This document shows, piece after piece, positions 44,982 through 52,763 of a DNA stretch of 64,000 nt. The translations under genes were made by a program, and so were the position numbers. Positions within the stretch are counted from its first letter, which is position 1; every line of letters starts with the position of its first letter. Where the stretch lies: the NCBI RefSeq assembly GCF_020889785.1, contig NZ_JACMYK010000002.1, positions 186,001 through 250,000 of the forward strand, read 5' to 3'. The notes under the pieces were generated by a model. It had not been told where the DNA came from. It worked only from the letters and a program-made list of their open reading frames with translations, and ran no database searches. This stretch comes from Bradyrhizobium acaciae. Lineage in GTDB: Bacteria; Pseudomonadota; Alphaproteobacteria; Rhizobiales; Xanthobacteraceae.

Positions 44982-45646
44982 GCAGGTTTCGGCTCCGCCA
45001 CTTGTGGGGTGGCGTGCTGCGCGAGCCGTTGCTCGAGCGTCGCGATATTCTGGAACAGGCGGGCGCTGGACAGACGCAGGAAGTAGAAGCCGAACGCCGG
45101 ATTCTGGACGTAAAGCTGCTCGACCTGGTCATAGGTCACCGACAGCACCATGCCGGTCTCGACGCACTCCAGCGTCTGGGTTCGCGTGTTCGACGGCGAC
45201 AGCATTCCGAACTCGCCGACCAGGGCGCCGACCGGCAGCTCGATGCCTGACTCGACCAGGCGGAAGCGGCCACTGACGATGTAGAACATGCTATCGGCCT
45301 TCTCGTCCTTGTAGAACAGGACTTCGCCCGCCTTGAATTTGCGCTCCGTCGTGAACGGCCTGAGCCAATCCATCGAGAGATCGCTGTTGACCGATCGCTT
45401 CACGTTGCGGACCAGCTGCAGCATCTGGTGCAGACGATAGGTGTTCACCGGCAGCAGCACGGCATGCAGGATCAGCGTCGGGTAATTGTGGGTCGGGACC
45501 GCGGTCGCGATCAGGATGATGTTGGTCAGGATGGCGAAGACGCGGAGCGGGATCATGGTGCGCATCGACAGCGTGGCGACCACGAAGATCGATGCGAAGA
45601 AACTGCCGGCGGCGCCGGCGTGCTGCGCGAGATGTGAGGTATCCAT
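44978..45646 (-). CDS. Cyclic-nucleotide-binding membrane protein with Popeye-like layout
   Basis: A 222-residue protein from ATG 45646 (MDTSHLAQHAGAAGSFFASI). Three hydrophobic segments (around residues 12-75, including FAILTNIILIATAVPT and LILHAVLLPVNTYRL) precede a cNMP-binding barrel. The barrel shows FKAGEVLFYKDEKADSMFYI, VSGRFRLVESGIELP and a phosphate-binding cassette VGEFGML...NTRTQT that keeps the Glu and Arg. The layout of short transmembrane region plus cNMP domain is that of Popeye-like proteins. It probably binds cAMP or cGMP at the inner membrane. It forms an operon with the overlapping DUF6537-like gene. Confidence 0.78.
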   Translation of the reverse strand: MDTSHLAQHAGAAGSFFASIFVVATLSMRTMIPLRVFAILTNIILIATAVPTHNYPTLILHAVLLPVNTYRLHQMLQLVRNVKRSVNSDLSMDWLRPFTTERKFKAGEVLFYKDEKADSMFYIVSGRFRLVESGIELPVGALVGEFGMLSPSNTRTQTLECVETGMVLSVTYDQVEQLYVQNPAFGFYFLRLSSARLFQNIATLEQRLAQHATPQVAEPKPA

Positions 45647-45984
45647 CGGAAACCAGCCAATTCTCAAGAAGTGAATGAGATCGCCTTATTAGTCGCTTCA
45701 TTCCTGACCGGGTTGCCTGCCCGCACCGCATAGCCATCGCGTCGCCCAGCATCCCCGATATACGGGGAAAAAGCGACGATTTGTCTGATTTCTCACATTC
45801 GCGGGCGCAAAATCGGGCCAACAAGGTTAGGCCATTTGTCCAACATATCGGACTTTCGCCGTGATCATGCCGCAGCAAGCCTGCGCGTTGACGGCCTCAA
45901 CCGGGAGAGGCAGTTTGTGACGCACGCCCCGCCATTCGCAGGGCCTCGATTCCAGCAGTTCAGCGACAGGCAAGCTCCGTTCCG
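45647..45984. other. Divergent intergenic region of the cNMP protein and K+ channel genes
   Basis: A 338-bp gap between divergent starts, with no convincing reading frame. A small stem CCCCG-ATATA-CGGGG lies at 45753-45767. The sequence around 45770-45850 is less GC-rich and may hold both promoters, but I cannot assign -35/-10 elements with confidence. Confidence 0.4.
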
Positions 45985-47097
45985 ATGTCCAAGCCGCTCG
46001 TCCTTCCGGCCTTGACGCGCTTCGTTTCCGCCACCGCCGGCCGCAACATGACCACGGCAGCCTATGTCGCGGTCACCGTCGGTGTCGCGATGATGACGCT
46101 GCTGACGGTCGCGCCGGCCTATGACGCGGTGCCGCACTGGGTCGATGCGCTGCTCTGGGCCTGCCTTGCCTATTTCGTGTTCGAATGGCTGGTGCGGGTG
46201 CGCCATATGCGGCGGCAGGACAAGTTCTGGTTCTACCAGCTGTCCAGCGCCGGCATCGTCGATGCGATCGGCGCGCTGGCCGTGCCGCTGGCGCTGCTCG
46301 CCGGCCTCGAGCCGAAGACCGCATGGCTGCTCGGCGTGCTCTGGGTGCTGAAGGTGGTGCCGGGCATCCCCGGCCTGCGCCAGCTCCGCCGCGTGCTGGT
46401 GGTGGAGTCCGGCCCGCTGCTCAGCGTGCTCGTGATCTTCCTGATGGTGGTGTTTCTGGCCTCTGTCGCCGAATATTTCCTGGAGCGGGACGTCCAGCCG
46501 CAGACCTTCGGCAGCGTGCCGGCCGCGCTGTGGTGGGCGGTGGTGACGCTGACCACGACCGGCTATGGCGACGTGGTGCCGATCACCCCGCTCGGCCGCA
46601 TCGTCGCCGCCATGGTTATGATCTCGGGCCTCGGCGTGTTCGGGCTGTGGACCGGTATTCTGGCGACCGGCTTTGCCGCCGAAACCCGCCGCGACAATTT
46701 TCTGAGAACCTGGGAGACCGTCAGCAAGGTGCCGTTCTTCGCGCATCTCGGCCCTGCCGCGATCGCCGACGTCACCCAGGTGCTGCGGACGATGGACCTG
46801 CCGCCGCGCACCATGATCATCCGCAAGGACACCAATGGCGACTGCATGTACTTCGTCGCCGCCGGCGAGGTGGAGGTCGACCTGCCCGGACGCAAGGTGA
46901 AGCTCGGCGAGGGCGCGTTCTTCGGCGAGATGGCACTGCTCGGCAACGCCAAGCGGGGCGCCAACGTCTCGACCAGCAAGGTCACCAAGCTGTTGGTGCT
47001 TGACCTGGTCGATTTCCGCCTGTTGATGGCAAGGCATCCCGATCTCGCCGAGACCATCGACGCCGAGGCGAAGCGACGCGAACTCGAGAATCAATGA
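45985..47097 (+). CDS. Cyclic-nucleotide-gated potassium channel (MlotiK1-like)
   Basis: A 370-residue six-segment channel. S1-S4 span roughly residues 20-145, and the pore helix and selectivity filter TTTGYGD lie at 190-196, followed by S6 (GLGVFGLWTGILATGFAAET). A C-terminal cNMP-binding domain from about 251 carries FFGEMALL with E315 and R324, the residues that contact the cyclic nucleotide phosphate. S4 lacks a regular Arg series, as in MlotiK1, so gating is probably by cAMP/cGMP and not voltage. The ERDVQPQTFGSVP turret and the filter closely resemble the Mesorhizobium loti channel. It is followed 11 bp later by a crotonase gene. Confidence 0.92.
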   Translation: MSKPLVLPALTRFVSATAGRNMTTAAYVAVTVGVAMMTLLTVAPAYDAVPHWVDALLWACLAYFVFEWLVRVRHMRRQDKFWFYQLSSAGIVDAIGALAVPLALLAGLEPKTAWLLGVLWVLKVVPGIPGLRQLRRVLVVESGPLLSVLVIFLMVVFLASVAEYFLERDVQPQTFGSVPAALWWAVVTLTTTGYGDVVPITPLGRIVAAMVMISGLGVFGLWTGILATGFAAETRRDNFLRTWETVSKVPFFAHLGPAAIADVTQVLRTMDLPPRTMIIRKDTNGDCMYFVAAGEVEVDLPGRKVKLGEGAFFGEMALLGNAKRGANVSTSKVTKLLVLDLVDFRLLMARHPDLAETIDAEAKRRELENQ

Positions 47098-47108
47098 TGG
47101 AGACCGAT

Positions 47109-47894
47109 ATGGCCGAGTTGGCCGACACCGCCAGCGGACCCGTGCTCGAAATATCAGGCGCACGCGCCACGATCCGCCTCAACCGGCCGAAGCACCTCAA
47201 CCGCCTGCAGGCCGAGGACCTCGGCGAGCTCGTCAGACTGTTCGACCGGATCGAGGCGGATCCTGCGATCCGCGTGCTGGTGCTGACCGGAACCGGACGC
47301 GCGTTCTCGGCCGGCTACGACCTCAACTCGGTGGCCGAGCGCGCGGTGAGCGCCTACGAGCAGCAGAGCGCGGGCTCGGCATTCGAGGTGGTGGTCAACC
47401 GCCTCGAGGATCTGAGCGTGCCGACGATCTGCCGGCTCAATGGCGGCGTCTATGGCGGCTCGACCGACCTTGCACTCGCCTGCGACTTCCGCATCGGCGT
47501 CGATACCGCGGAAATGTTCATGCCGGCAGCGCGGCTCGGCCTGCACTATTACAAGAGCGGCATCCAGCGCTACGTCACGAGGCTCGGCGTCGATAACGCC
47601 AAGATGCTGTTCCTGACCGCGCAGAAGATCTCGGCGCCGGAGATGCTGCGGATCGGCTACCTCACCGCGATGGTATCGCTCGACCTGCTCGACGAGGAGG
47701 TCGACAAGCTTGCGACGATCCTGGCCGGCAATGCGCCGAAGGCGATGGCCGGCATGAAGCGCGCGGTCAACGAATTCGCCCGCGGCGAACTGGACGAAGC
47801 CGCCGCCGACCAGCGCCACCGCGACAGCATGCGCGGCGACGAGATCAAGGAAGGCATCAAGGCGTTCGCGGAGAAGCGGGCACCGCAGTTCTAA
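47109..47894 (+). CDS. Crotonase-family protein lacking both catalytic glutamates
   Basis: A 261-residue crotonase-fold protein. I chose ATG 47109, preceded by GGAG at 6 bp; two ATGs at 47094 and 47097 overlap the channel stop. The oxyanion-hole motifs are intact (GRAFSAGYDLNS; GGVYGGSTDLALACDFRI). The two hydratase glutamates, however, are replaced: GGSTD in place of GGGxE, and MPAARLG in place of xPExxxG. It may be an isomerase, hydrolase or decarboxylase-type member rather than an enoyl-CoA hydratase. It is the only metabolic gene next to the K+ channel and could share its transcript. Confidence 0.82.
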   Translation: MAELADTASGPVLEISGARATIRLNRPKHLNRLQAEDLGELVRLFDRIEADPAIRVLVLTGTGRAFSAGYDLNSVAERAVSAYEQQSAGSAFEVVVNRLEDLSVPTICRLNGGVYGGSTDLALACDFRIGVDTAEMFMPAARLGLHYYKSGIQRYVTRLGVDNAKMLFLTAQKISAPEMLRIGYLTAMVSLDLLDEEVDKLATILAGNAPKAMAGMKRAVNEFARGELDEAAADQRHRDSMRGDEIKEGIKAFAEKRAPQF

Positions 47895-47904
47895 GTCGGC
47901 ACTA

Positions 47905-48065
47905 TCAACGCCGTCACCCTGAGGAGCGCGGAACGCGCGTCTTGAAGGGTCGGCGGCCCGGCTGGTGGCCGATTCATCCTTCGAGGCTCGCCCAGCGGCG
48001 CAATTGCGCCGCAAGGCTTGCTCCAGCGACAAAGGCGAAGCCTTTGCGCGGGGATGACGGGGCTA
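47905..48065. repeat. Degenerate repeat remnants (CCCTGAGGAGCGCG type)
   Basis: GCCGTCACCCTGAGGAGCGC, CGCGTCTTGAAGGGTCGGCG and a later GCGCGGGGATGACGG segment resemble dispersed intergenic repeats of this replicon. A related piece (ACCCTTCGAGACGCGCTTCG) lies at 44040. It fills the 209-bp gap between the convergent crotonase and DUF6157 genes; no clean full-length palindrome is seen. Confidence 0.45.
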
Positions 48066-48103
48066 TCGGTGTGCGGGCCCGTCGTATCCGCTACGGAGTG
48101 TCG

Positions 48104-48538
48104 CTACACCCGCTTCGACCGCATCGCGCTCGTCTGCGCGATCTCAGGGTCACGGGCGAGCGCCTGATAGCGCTTGCTGTCGACGGCGTAGATCGCGATG
48201 CGGCCTTCGGCGTCGGCGTGAACGCCCCAGCCGAAGCGTTTTCCGAGCGGCGAGGCGCGCATGCAGGCCTGGCCTTTCGAGAAGAACGTCTCGCGGGCCG
48301 CACTGCGTTCCTTCTTCGTCGCCTTCGCACCGAGCGCGCGGCCGGCCGACGACGTCGCGAACACGACGTCGTCGGACGTGTATTTGTAGGGCGCGCCGGC
48401 AAGCATGGCGTATTGCAGCGCGCCTACCGTCGGCTTGCCACCATAGGGCCGCGGCTCCTCGCCGACGCGCGCGGGGCAATCCTCCGCGACACGGATGAAG
48501 GTGTTGACGACGTTGGTGGTGTAGAGCTCCTTGACCAT
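48104..48538 (-). CDS. DUF6157 family protein
   Basis: A 144-residue protein starting MVKELYTTNVVNTFIRVAED. It has the family-typical segments CPARVGEEPRP, LAGAPYKYTSDDVVFATSS, ETFFSKGQACMRASPLGKRF and GWGVHADAEGRIAIYAVDS. The biochemical function is unknown. It starts 13 bp after the GST stop on the same strand and is probably co-transcribed with that gene under the WYL-regulator palindrome. Confidence 0.82.
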   Translation of the reverse strand: MVKELYTTNVVNTFIRVAEDCPARVGEEPRPYGGKPTVGALQYAMLAGAPYKYTSDDVVFATSSAGRALGAKATKKERSAARETFFSKGQACMRASPLGKRFGWGVHADAEGRIAIYAVDSKRYQALARDPEIAQTSAMRSKRV

Positions 48539-48550
48539 CCGTCGATCGTA

Positions 48551-49204
48551 TCACACGCCGGTCGCCGCTGCATGCTGCGCCGCCATCTCGTCATCGGCCT
48601 TCGAGATCAGCTGGAAAGCCGGGCGCGCGGTGATGCGTTCGACATAGCGGACGAACACGTCCCTTTTGGGCACGATGCCGAACATCATGGTCCAGGAGAG
48701 CGCAATGCCCCAGAGGATGTCGGCCGCCGTGATCCGCTCGCCGAGCAGATAGGGCCCCTTTGCGAGCTGTGCTTCCAGCGTACCCAGCATGGTGTCGTAA
48801 TCGGCATAGGGCGACTGCGTGATCGGCGCCTGCTCGCGCTTCATGAAATGGTCGATCACCGCCGGCTCGAACGACGAGCCGTAATAGGCGATCCAGCGCA
48901 GATACGGGCCGCGGCGCGGATCGGTCAGCGCCGGCGTCAGGCCGGCCTGCGGAAACAGGTCGGCGAGATAGATGAAGATCGCGACCTGCTCGGTGATCAG
49001 CGCGTCGCCATGGCGGATCGCCGGCACCTTGCCGAGCGGATTGATGGCGAGATAGGCGGCGTTGCGCTGCTCGGCCGCCTTCATGTTGAGGACGTGCAGA
49101 TCATAGGGCGCGCCGAGTTCCTCCAGCAGCACCCGCGTGCCGGTGGCGCGGCTCTGCGGCGAGTAATACAGCGTGACGCGGTCGGTGGTGGCAGAGGTGG
49201 TCAT
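48551..49204 (-). CDS. Glutathione S-transferase family protein (module 2)
   Basis: A 217-residue GST. The thioredoxin-like domain reads RVTLYYSPQSRATGTRVLLE and INPLGKVPAIRHGDALITEQ, with a helical C-terminal domain (YLLGERITAADILWGIALSW). YYSPQSRA provides the Tyr/Ser N-terminal active-site region and KVPAI the cis-proline. It is divergent from a WYL regulator across a perfect 25-bp dyad located 49 bp before its start. Detoxification of an electrophile sensed by the regulator is the likely role. Confidence 0.9.
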   Translation of the reverse strand: MTTSATTDRVTLYYSPQSRATGTRVLLEELGAPYDLHVLNMKAAEQRNAAYLAINPLGKVPAIRHGDALITEQVAIFIYLADLFPQAGLTPALTDPRRGPYLRWIAYYGSSFEPAVIDHFMKREQAPITQSPYADYDTMLGTLEAQLAKGPYLLGERITAADILWGIALSWTMMFGIVPKRDVFVRYVERITARPAFQLISKADDEMAAQHAAATGV

Positions 49205-49252
49205 GGGCAGTCTCCTTGCGCCGTCGGGGGCATGGCCTCCTTATGTCCGCCT

Positions 49253-49277
49253 ATACCTGACATCTTGTGTCAGGTAT
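49253..49277. promoter_or_regulatory. Perfect dyad between WYL regulator and GST (operator candidate C)
   Basis: ATACCTGACA-TCTTG-TGTCAGGTAT is a perfect 10-bp inverted repeat with a 5-base centre. It lies 49 bp before the GST start and 10 bp before the regulator start, so it probably provides autoregulation and GST control. Confidence 0.75.
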
Positions 49278-49286
49278 GATCTGACG

Positions 49287-50291
49287 ATGCGCGCGAGCCG
49301 GCTGTTTTCCATCCTCACCACCCTGCAGGCACGGGGGCAGGTCACCGCGCCCGAATTGGCGGAAGCCAATGAGGTTTCGGTGCGCACGATCTATCGCGAC
49401 ATCGACGCGCTCGCCGCCGCCGGCGTCCCCGTCTATGCCGATCGCGGCGCCGAGGGCGGCTACCGGCTGCTCGACGGCTACCGCGTTCGGCTGAACGGGC
49501 TGTCGCAGGGCGAGGCCGAGGCGCTGTTCATGGCCGGCCTGCCCGGCCCCGCCGCCGCGCTCGGGCTCGACGCCGCAATGGTGGCGGCGCAAACCAAGCT
49601 GATGGCGGCCTTGCCGGAGAACCTGCGCCCGAACGCGAGAGGGATGCAGCAGCGCTTCCACCTCGACGCGCCCGGCTGGTTCGGCGAAACCGAGGAGCCG
49701 AAGCACCTGCGCGCCATCGCCGGCGCGGTGCTGCGCGAACATTTGATCCAGATCCGCTACCAGAGCTGGAAGGCGGAGAAGCGGCGGCGGGTGGCGCCGC
49801 TCGGTCTCGTGCTGAAGGGCGGCAGCTGGTATCTCGCCGGCCTCGTCGACGGCAGCGTGCGCAGCTACCGCGTCGCGCGGGTGCTGGACTGCACGGCGCT
49901 CGAGACGCCGTTCACACGGCCGGCGGATTTCGATCTCGCTGCCTATTGGCGCGCCTCGATCGAGCGGCTCGAAGCCGAACTGCATCCGAACGAGGCCACG
50001 GTGCGGCTGTCGCCGCTCGGGCTGAAGCTGTTCGATGCGCTGGCGCATCCTTACGTGAAGGCGCGGATGCGGCTCGCCGATAACACCGACGCCGACGGAT
50101 GGCACGTCGCCACCATGCCGGTCGGCAAGACGGTGTGGCATGCCGCGACCGAGCTGCTGCGGCTCGGCGCCGAGGCCGAGGTGATCGCGCCCGACGAGCT
50201 GCGCGAGAAGATGACCGAATTCACCAGCGCGATGGCCGCACGCTATGTCGAGGCGACACCGCGCCGCGCGGTGGCGGGACGCAAGCGCTAG
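49287..50291 (+). CDS. YafY-type HTH/WYL-domain transcriptional regulator (module 2)
   Basis: A 334-residue regulator from ATG 49287 (MRASRLFSILTTLQARGQVT). The HTH is VTAPELAEANEVSVRTIYRD, and a WYL domain (HLIQIRYQSWKAEKRRRVAP; KGGSWYLAGLVDGSVRSYRV) is followed by a WCX-type C-terminal extension. The longer length than module 1 (232 residues) is due to that extension. It is divergent from the GST-DUF6157 pair over a perfect dyad. The ligand is unknown; members of this family often act as repressors relieved by small molecules. Confidence 0.9.
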   Translation: MRASRLFSILTTLQARGQVTAPELAEANEVSVRTIYRDIDALAAAGVPVYADRGAEGGYRLLDGYRVRLNGLSQGEAEALFMAGLPGPAAALGLDAAMVAAQTKLMAALPENLRPNARGMQQRFHLDAPGWFGETEEPKHLRAIAGAVLREHLIQIRYQSWKAEKRRRVAPLGLVLKGGSWYLAGLVDGSVRSYRVARVLDCTALETPFTRPADFDLAAYWRASIERLEAELHPNEATVRLSPLGLKLFDALAHPYVKARMRLADNTDADGWHVATMPVGKTVWHAATELLRLGAEAEVIAPDELREKMTEFTSAMAARYVEATPRRAVAGRKR

Positions 50292-50698
50292 TAGCGGCTG
50301 TCGGAGCTGATGACGAAGCGGTCGAGAAAATTGACCGGCAGGATTTCGAACCGGTCCAGCGCGAGCGTAATCCCGGTCACGAAATCGATGCCCTTGATCG
50401 TGCCTTCGAGATCGATCCGCCGGCCGCGGCGCAGGCCGCGCGTTTCCGGATGTTGCTCGATGTCGATATAGGCATAAATCGGATTGTCGAGCCGCGAATG
50501 GCGGTGCCAGCCGCGTTGCAGGAAGCTGAATTGCAGCACTGAGCCCGCGCCCCAGTCGATCGCATCGAAGAAGCGGGTCTTCCAGGCGACGGGCTGTCCG
50601 AGATAATGCGAAGCGATGAACGCGTCGCGCTCGAGCGCAGGCAGACGGTGCAGCTGCCAGCTGATCTCAGCCGGCGTCAGGGAGGCGTTATTCGCCAT
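50288..50698 (-). CDS. Hypothetical protein
   Basis: A 136-residue protein starting MANNASLTPAEISWQLHRLP, without signal peptide or membrane segments. Repeated Arg/Asp-rich stretches (TRGLRRGRRIDLEGTIKGID) and an ending FLDRFVISSDSRY are visible. Its stop overlaps the convergent WYL-regulator stop. No family is recognised. Coding character looks good on this strand. Confidence 0.6.
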   Translation of the reverse strand: MANNASLTPAEISWQLHRLPALERDAFIASHYLGQPVAWKTRFFDAIDWGAGSVLQFSFLQRGWHRHSRLDNPIYAYIDIEQHPETRGLRRGRRIDLEGTIKGIDFVTGITLALDRFEILPVNFLDRFVISSDSRY

Positions 50699-50776
50699 TG
50701 TTGTTCAAGACGTTCTTCTTGCCGTTTCTTCTTGTCCTCGGCGGAAGGGTGAACCGACCTTCCCGCCTTGAGGAAA

Positions 50777-51490
50777 TTATACATCGACGAATGTGACAGT
50801 ATTCGCCACAGTTGCGCGCGACGTGCGGTAGCTGTTCACCTTGTGCCCGTGATCCGCATAGCCGAACGAGATGCCGCAGACAACCCGGCGGTCATCAGGC
50901 AGGTTGAAGTGACGGCGGATCAGGCCGGAATGACGCGCGATCGCAGCCTGCGGGATGGTGCCGAGCCCGAGCGCCTGCGCGGCCAGCATGAAGTTCGAGA
51001 CATAGCCGCCGCAATCGATCGCTCCATAGATTCCGAGCGGCTCGTTGGTGTGGATCACGGCAATGTGCGGCGCCCCGAAGAAATTGTAATTCTCCAGTGC
51101 CTGTTTGGCGTAGGCCGCCTTGTCGCCGCGCGCGATGCCGAGCGTATTGTAGAGCTGGAAGCCGCTTTCGCGGCGGCGATCCAGATAGACGCCGACATAC
51201 TCGCGCGGCGGCGTGAAGTCGTAATCATCGCCGAGGCCGCGCGAGGCCTCGGCATAGATCGCCTTGCGAAACCGCTCCTTGGCCTCGCCGGAGACGATCA
51301 GGACTTCCCAGGGCTGGCTGTTGCACCAGGACGCGGTGCGCTGCGCGGTGGTGAGAATGTGCTCGATGACGTCGCGCGGCACCTCGCGCGGCTGGAACGC
51401 GCGTACCGAATAGCGCTCGTTGAGCAATTCCTCGAGCGCGCCAATGCGGTCTTCGGTCGGGTAGCGCGCGCCGGGTGTCTTCGCGTCCAT
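50777..51490 (-). CDS. Nitroreductase family protein
   Basis: A 237-residue FMN-dependent nitroreductase-fold protein from ATG 51490 (MDAKTPGARYPTEDRIGALE). It shows RYSVRAFQPREVPRDVIEHI, RTASWCNSQPWEVLIVSGEA and AAQALGLGTIPQAAIARHS. It would use NAD(P)H to reduce nitro, quinone or enone compounds. It ends a minus-strand row of acyl-CoA dehydrogenases, its start being 3 bp from the stop of the nearest one. That suggests it serves the same pathway. Confidence 0.87.
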   Translation of the reverse strand: MDAKTPGARYPTEDRIGALEELLNERYSVRAFQPREVPRDVIEHILTTAQRTASWCNSQPWEVLIVSGEAKERFRKAIYAEASRGLGDDYDFTPPREYVGVYLDRRRESGFQLYNTLGIARGDKAAYAKQALENYNFFGAPHIAVIHTNEPLGIYGAIDCGGYVSNFMLAAQALGLGTIPQAAIARHSGLIRRHFNLPDDRRVVCGISFGYADHGHKVNSYRTSRATVANTVTFVDV

Positions 51491-51492
51491 GC

Positions 51493-52737
51493 TCAACGCC
51501 CCTTGGTCGGGATCTTGTTGTAGGGCACGTCCTTGTCGACGCGGATATCGCCAGGCAGACCCAGCACGCGCTCGGCGATGATGTTGCGCAGGATCTCGTC
51601 GGTGCCGCCGGCGATGCGCATCGAGGGCGATGACAAGAGCATCTGCTGGAACTGGCCGTTGGCCTGCTCCTCATCGGTGCCCGTGAGGCTGCCTGCCGCG
51701 CCCTCAAGATCCATCGCATAGGTCGCGATGTCCTGCAGCATCAGGCCGGAGACGAGCTTGCCGATGGAGTTTTCCGGACCGGGACGCTCACCCTTCGACA
51801 ACGCCGAGATGGCGCGGTAGCTGGTGTATTTCAGCCCGCTCGCCTTCACCGCCCAGCTCGCAAGCTTGGAGCGCACCGCCGGATCGTCGATCGCAAGACC
51901 GTCCTCCAGCATCAAATTGGAGCAGAACTCGAACATCTCGGGGACGCCGGTCGCAAGCCGCGAACCGATCGACATGCGCTCGTTCATCAGCGTGGTCAGC
52001 GACACGCTCCAGCCCTCGCCGACTGCGCCGAGCCGCTGGCTGTCCGGGATCACGACGTCGGTGAAATAGACCTCGTTGAACTCCTGCATGCCGTTGGCCT
52101 GCTTGATCGGCCGGACCTCGACGCCGGGGCTCTTCATGTCGAGGAAGAACATGGTGAGGCCCTTGTGCTTGGGCACATTCGGATCGGTGCGCGCGATCAA
52201 CAGGCCGTAGTCGGAATAGTGCGCGCCAGAGGTCCAGATCTTCTGGCCGTTGACGACCCAGTTGTCGCCCTTCTTCTCGGCGCGGGTGCGCAGACCGGCA
52301 ACGTCGGAGCCGGCCGAGGGCTCGGAGAACAGCTGGCACCAGATCTCTTCGCCCGAGGCGAGCTTCGGCAGATAGCGGCGCTTGGCGTCTTCGCTGCCCC
52401 AGGCCATCACGGTCGGGCCGCACATGCCCTCGCCGATCTGGAACGGCTGGGTCAATTTGCCGTAGACGCCTTCTTCCTGCTGCCAGATCACGCGCTCGAT
52501 CGGCGTGGCGCCGCGGCCGCCATATTCCTTCGGCCAGTGCAGGCAGGCCCAGCCGCCTTCCGCCTTCTTCTTCTGCCAGGCCTTGCCGACCTCGACCATG
52601 TCGTGCTTGGCGAGCCGGATGCGGCCGAGCGAGGACTTCGAGAGCTCCTCCTCGAATTCCTTCGGCGCGTTGGCAGCGATCCATTTGCGGGCGACGGCGC
52701 GGAATTCGGCTTCCTGCGGCGTGTCATCGAAATTCAT
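51493..52737 (-). CDS. Acyl-CoA dehydrogenase (cluster 2, copy A)
   Basis: A 414-residue acyl-CoA dehydrogenase starting MNFDDTPQEAEFRAVARKWI. Motifs are CQLFSEPSAGSDVAGLRTRA, KGLTMFFLDMKSPGVEVRPI and the C-terminal GGTDEILRNIIAERVLGLPG. Gly replaces the catalytic Glu of the medium-chain type in that motif. It is closely paralogous to the next gene, with the same start and end sequences, so the pair arose by tandem duplication. Substrate is unknown; the large-subunit type may pair with the smaller dehydrogenase encoded upstream. Confidence 0.9.
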   Translation of the reverse strand: MNFDDTPQEAEFRAVARKWIAANAPKEFEEELSKSSLGRIRLAKHDMVEVGKAWQKKKAEGGWACLHWPKEYGGRGATPIERVIWQQEEGVYGKLTQPFQIGEGMCGPTVMAWGSEDAKRRYLPKLASGEEIWCQLFSEPSAGSDVAGLRTRAEKKGDNWVVNGQKIWTSGAHYSDYGLLIARTDPNVPKHKGLTMFFLDMKSPGVEVRPIKQANGMQEFNEVYFTDVVIPDSQRLGAVGEGWSVSLTTLMNERMSIGSRLATGVPEMFEFCSNLMLEDGLAIDDPAVRSKLASWAVKASGLKYTSYRAISALSKGERPGPENSIGKLVSGLMLQDIATYAMDLEGAAGSLTGTDEEQANGQFQQMLLSSPSMRIAGGTDEILRNIIAERVLGLPGDIRVDKDVPYNKIPTKGR

Positions 52738-52763
52738 GGCGAACCTCTTTCAGTTGCGCGCGC

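Noticed and set aside
45753-45772. Intrinsic terminator CCCCG-ATATA-CGGGG
   Set aside because: The stem is short, followed by A residues on the plus strand and preceded by T residues on the minus strand, and it lies in a divergent promoter region where no transcript should end.
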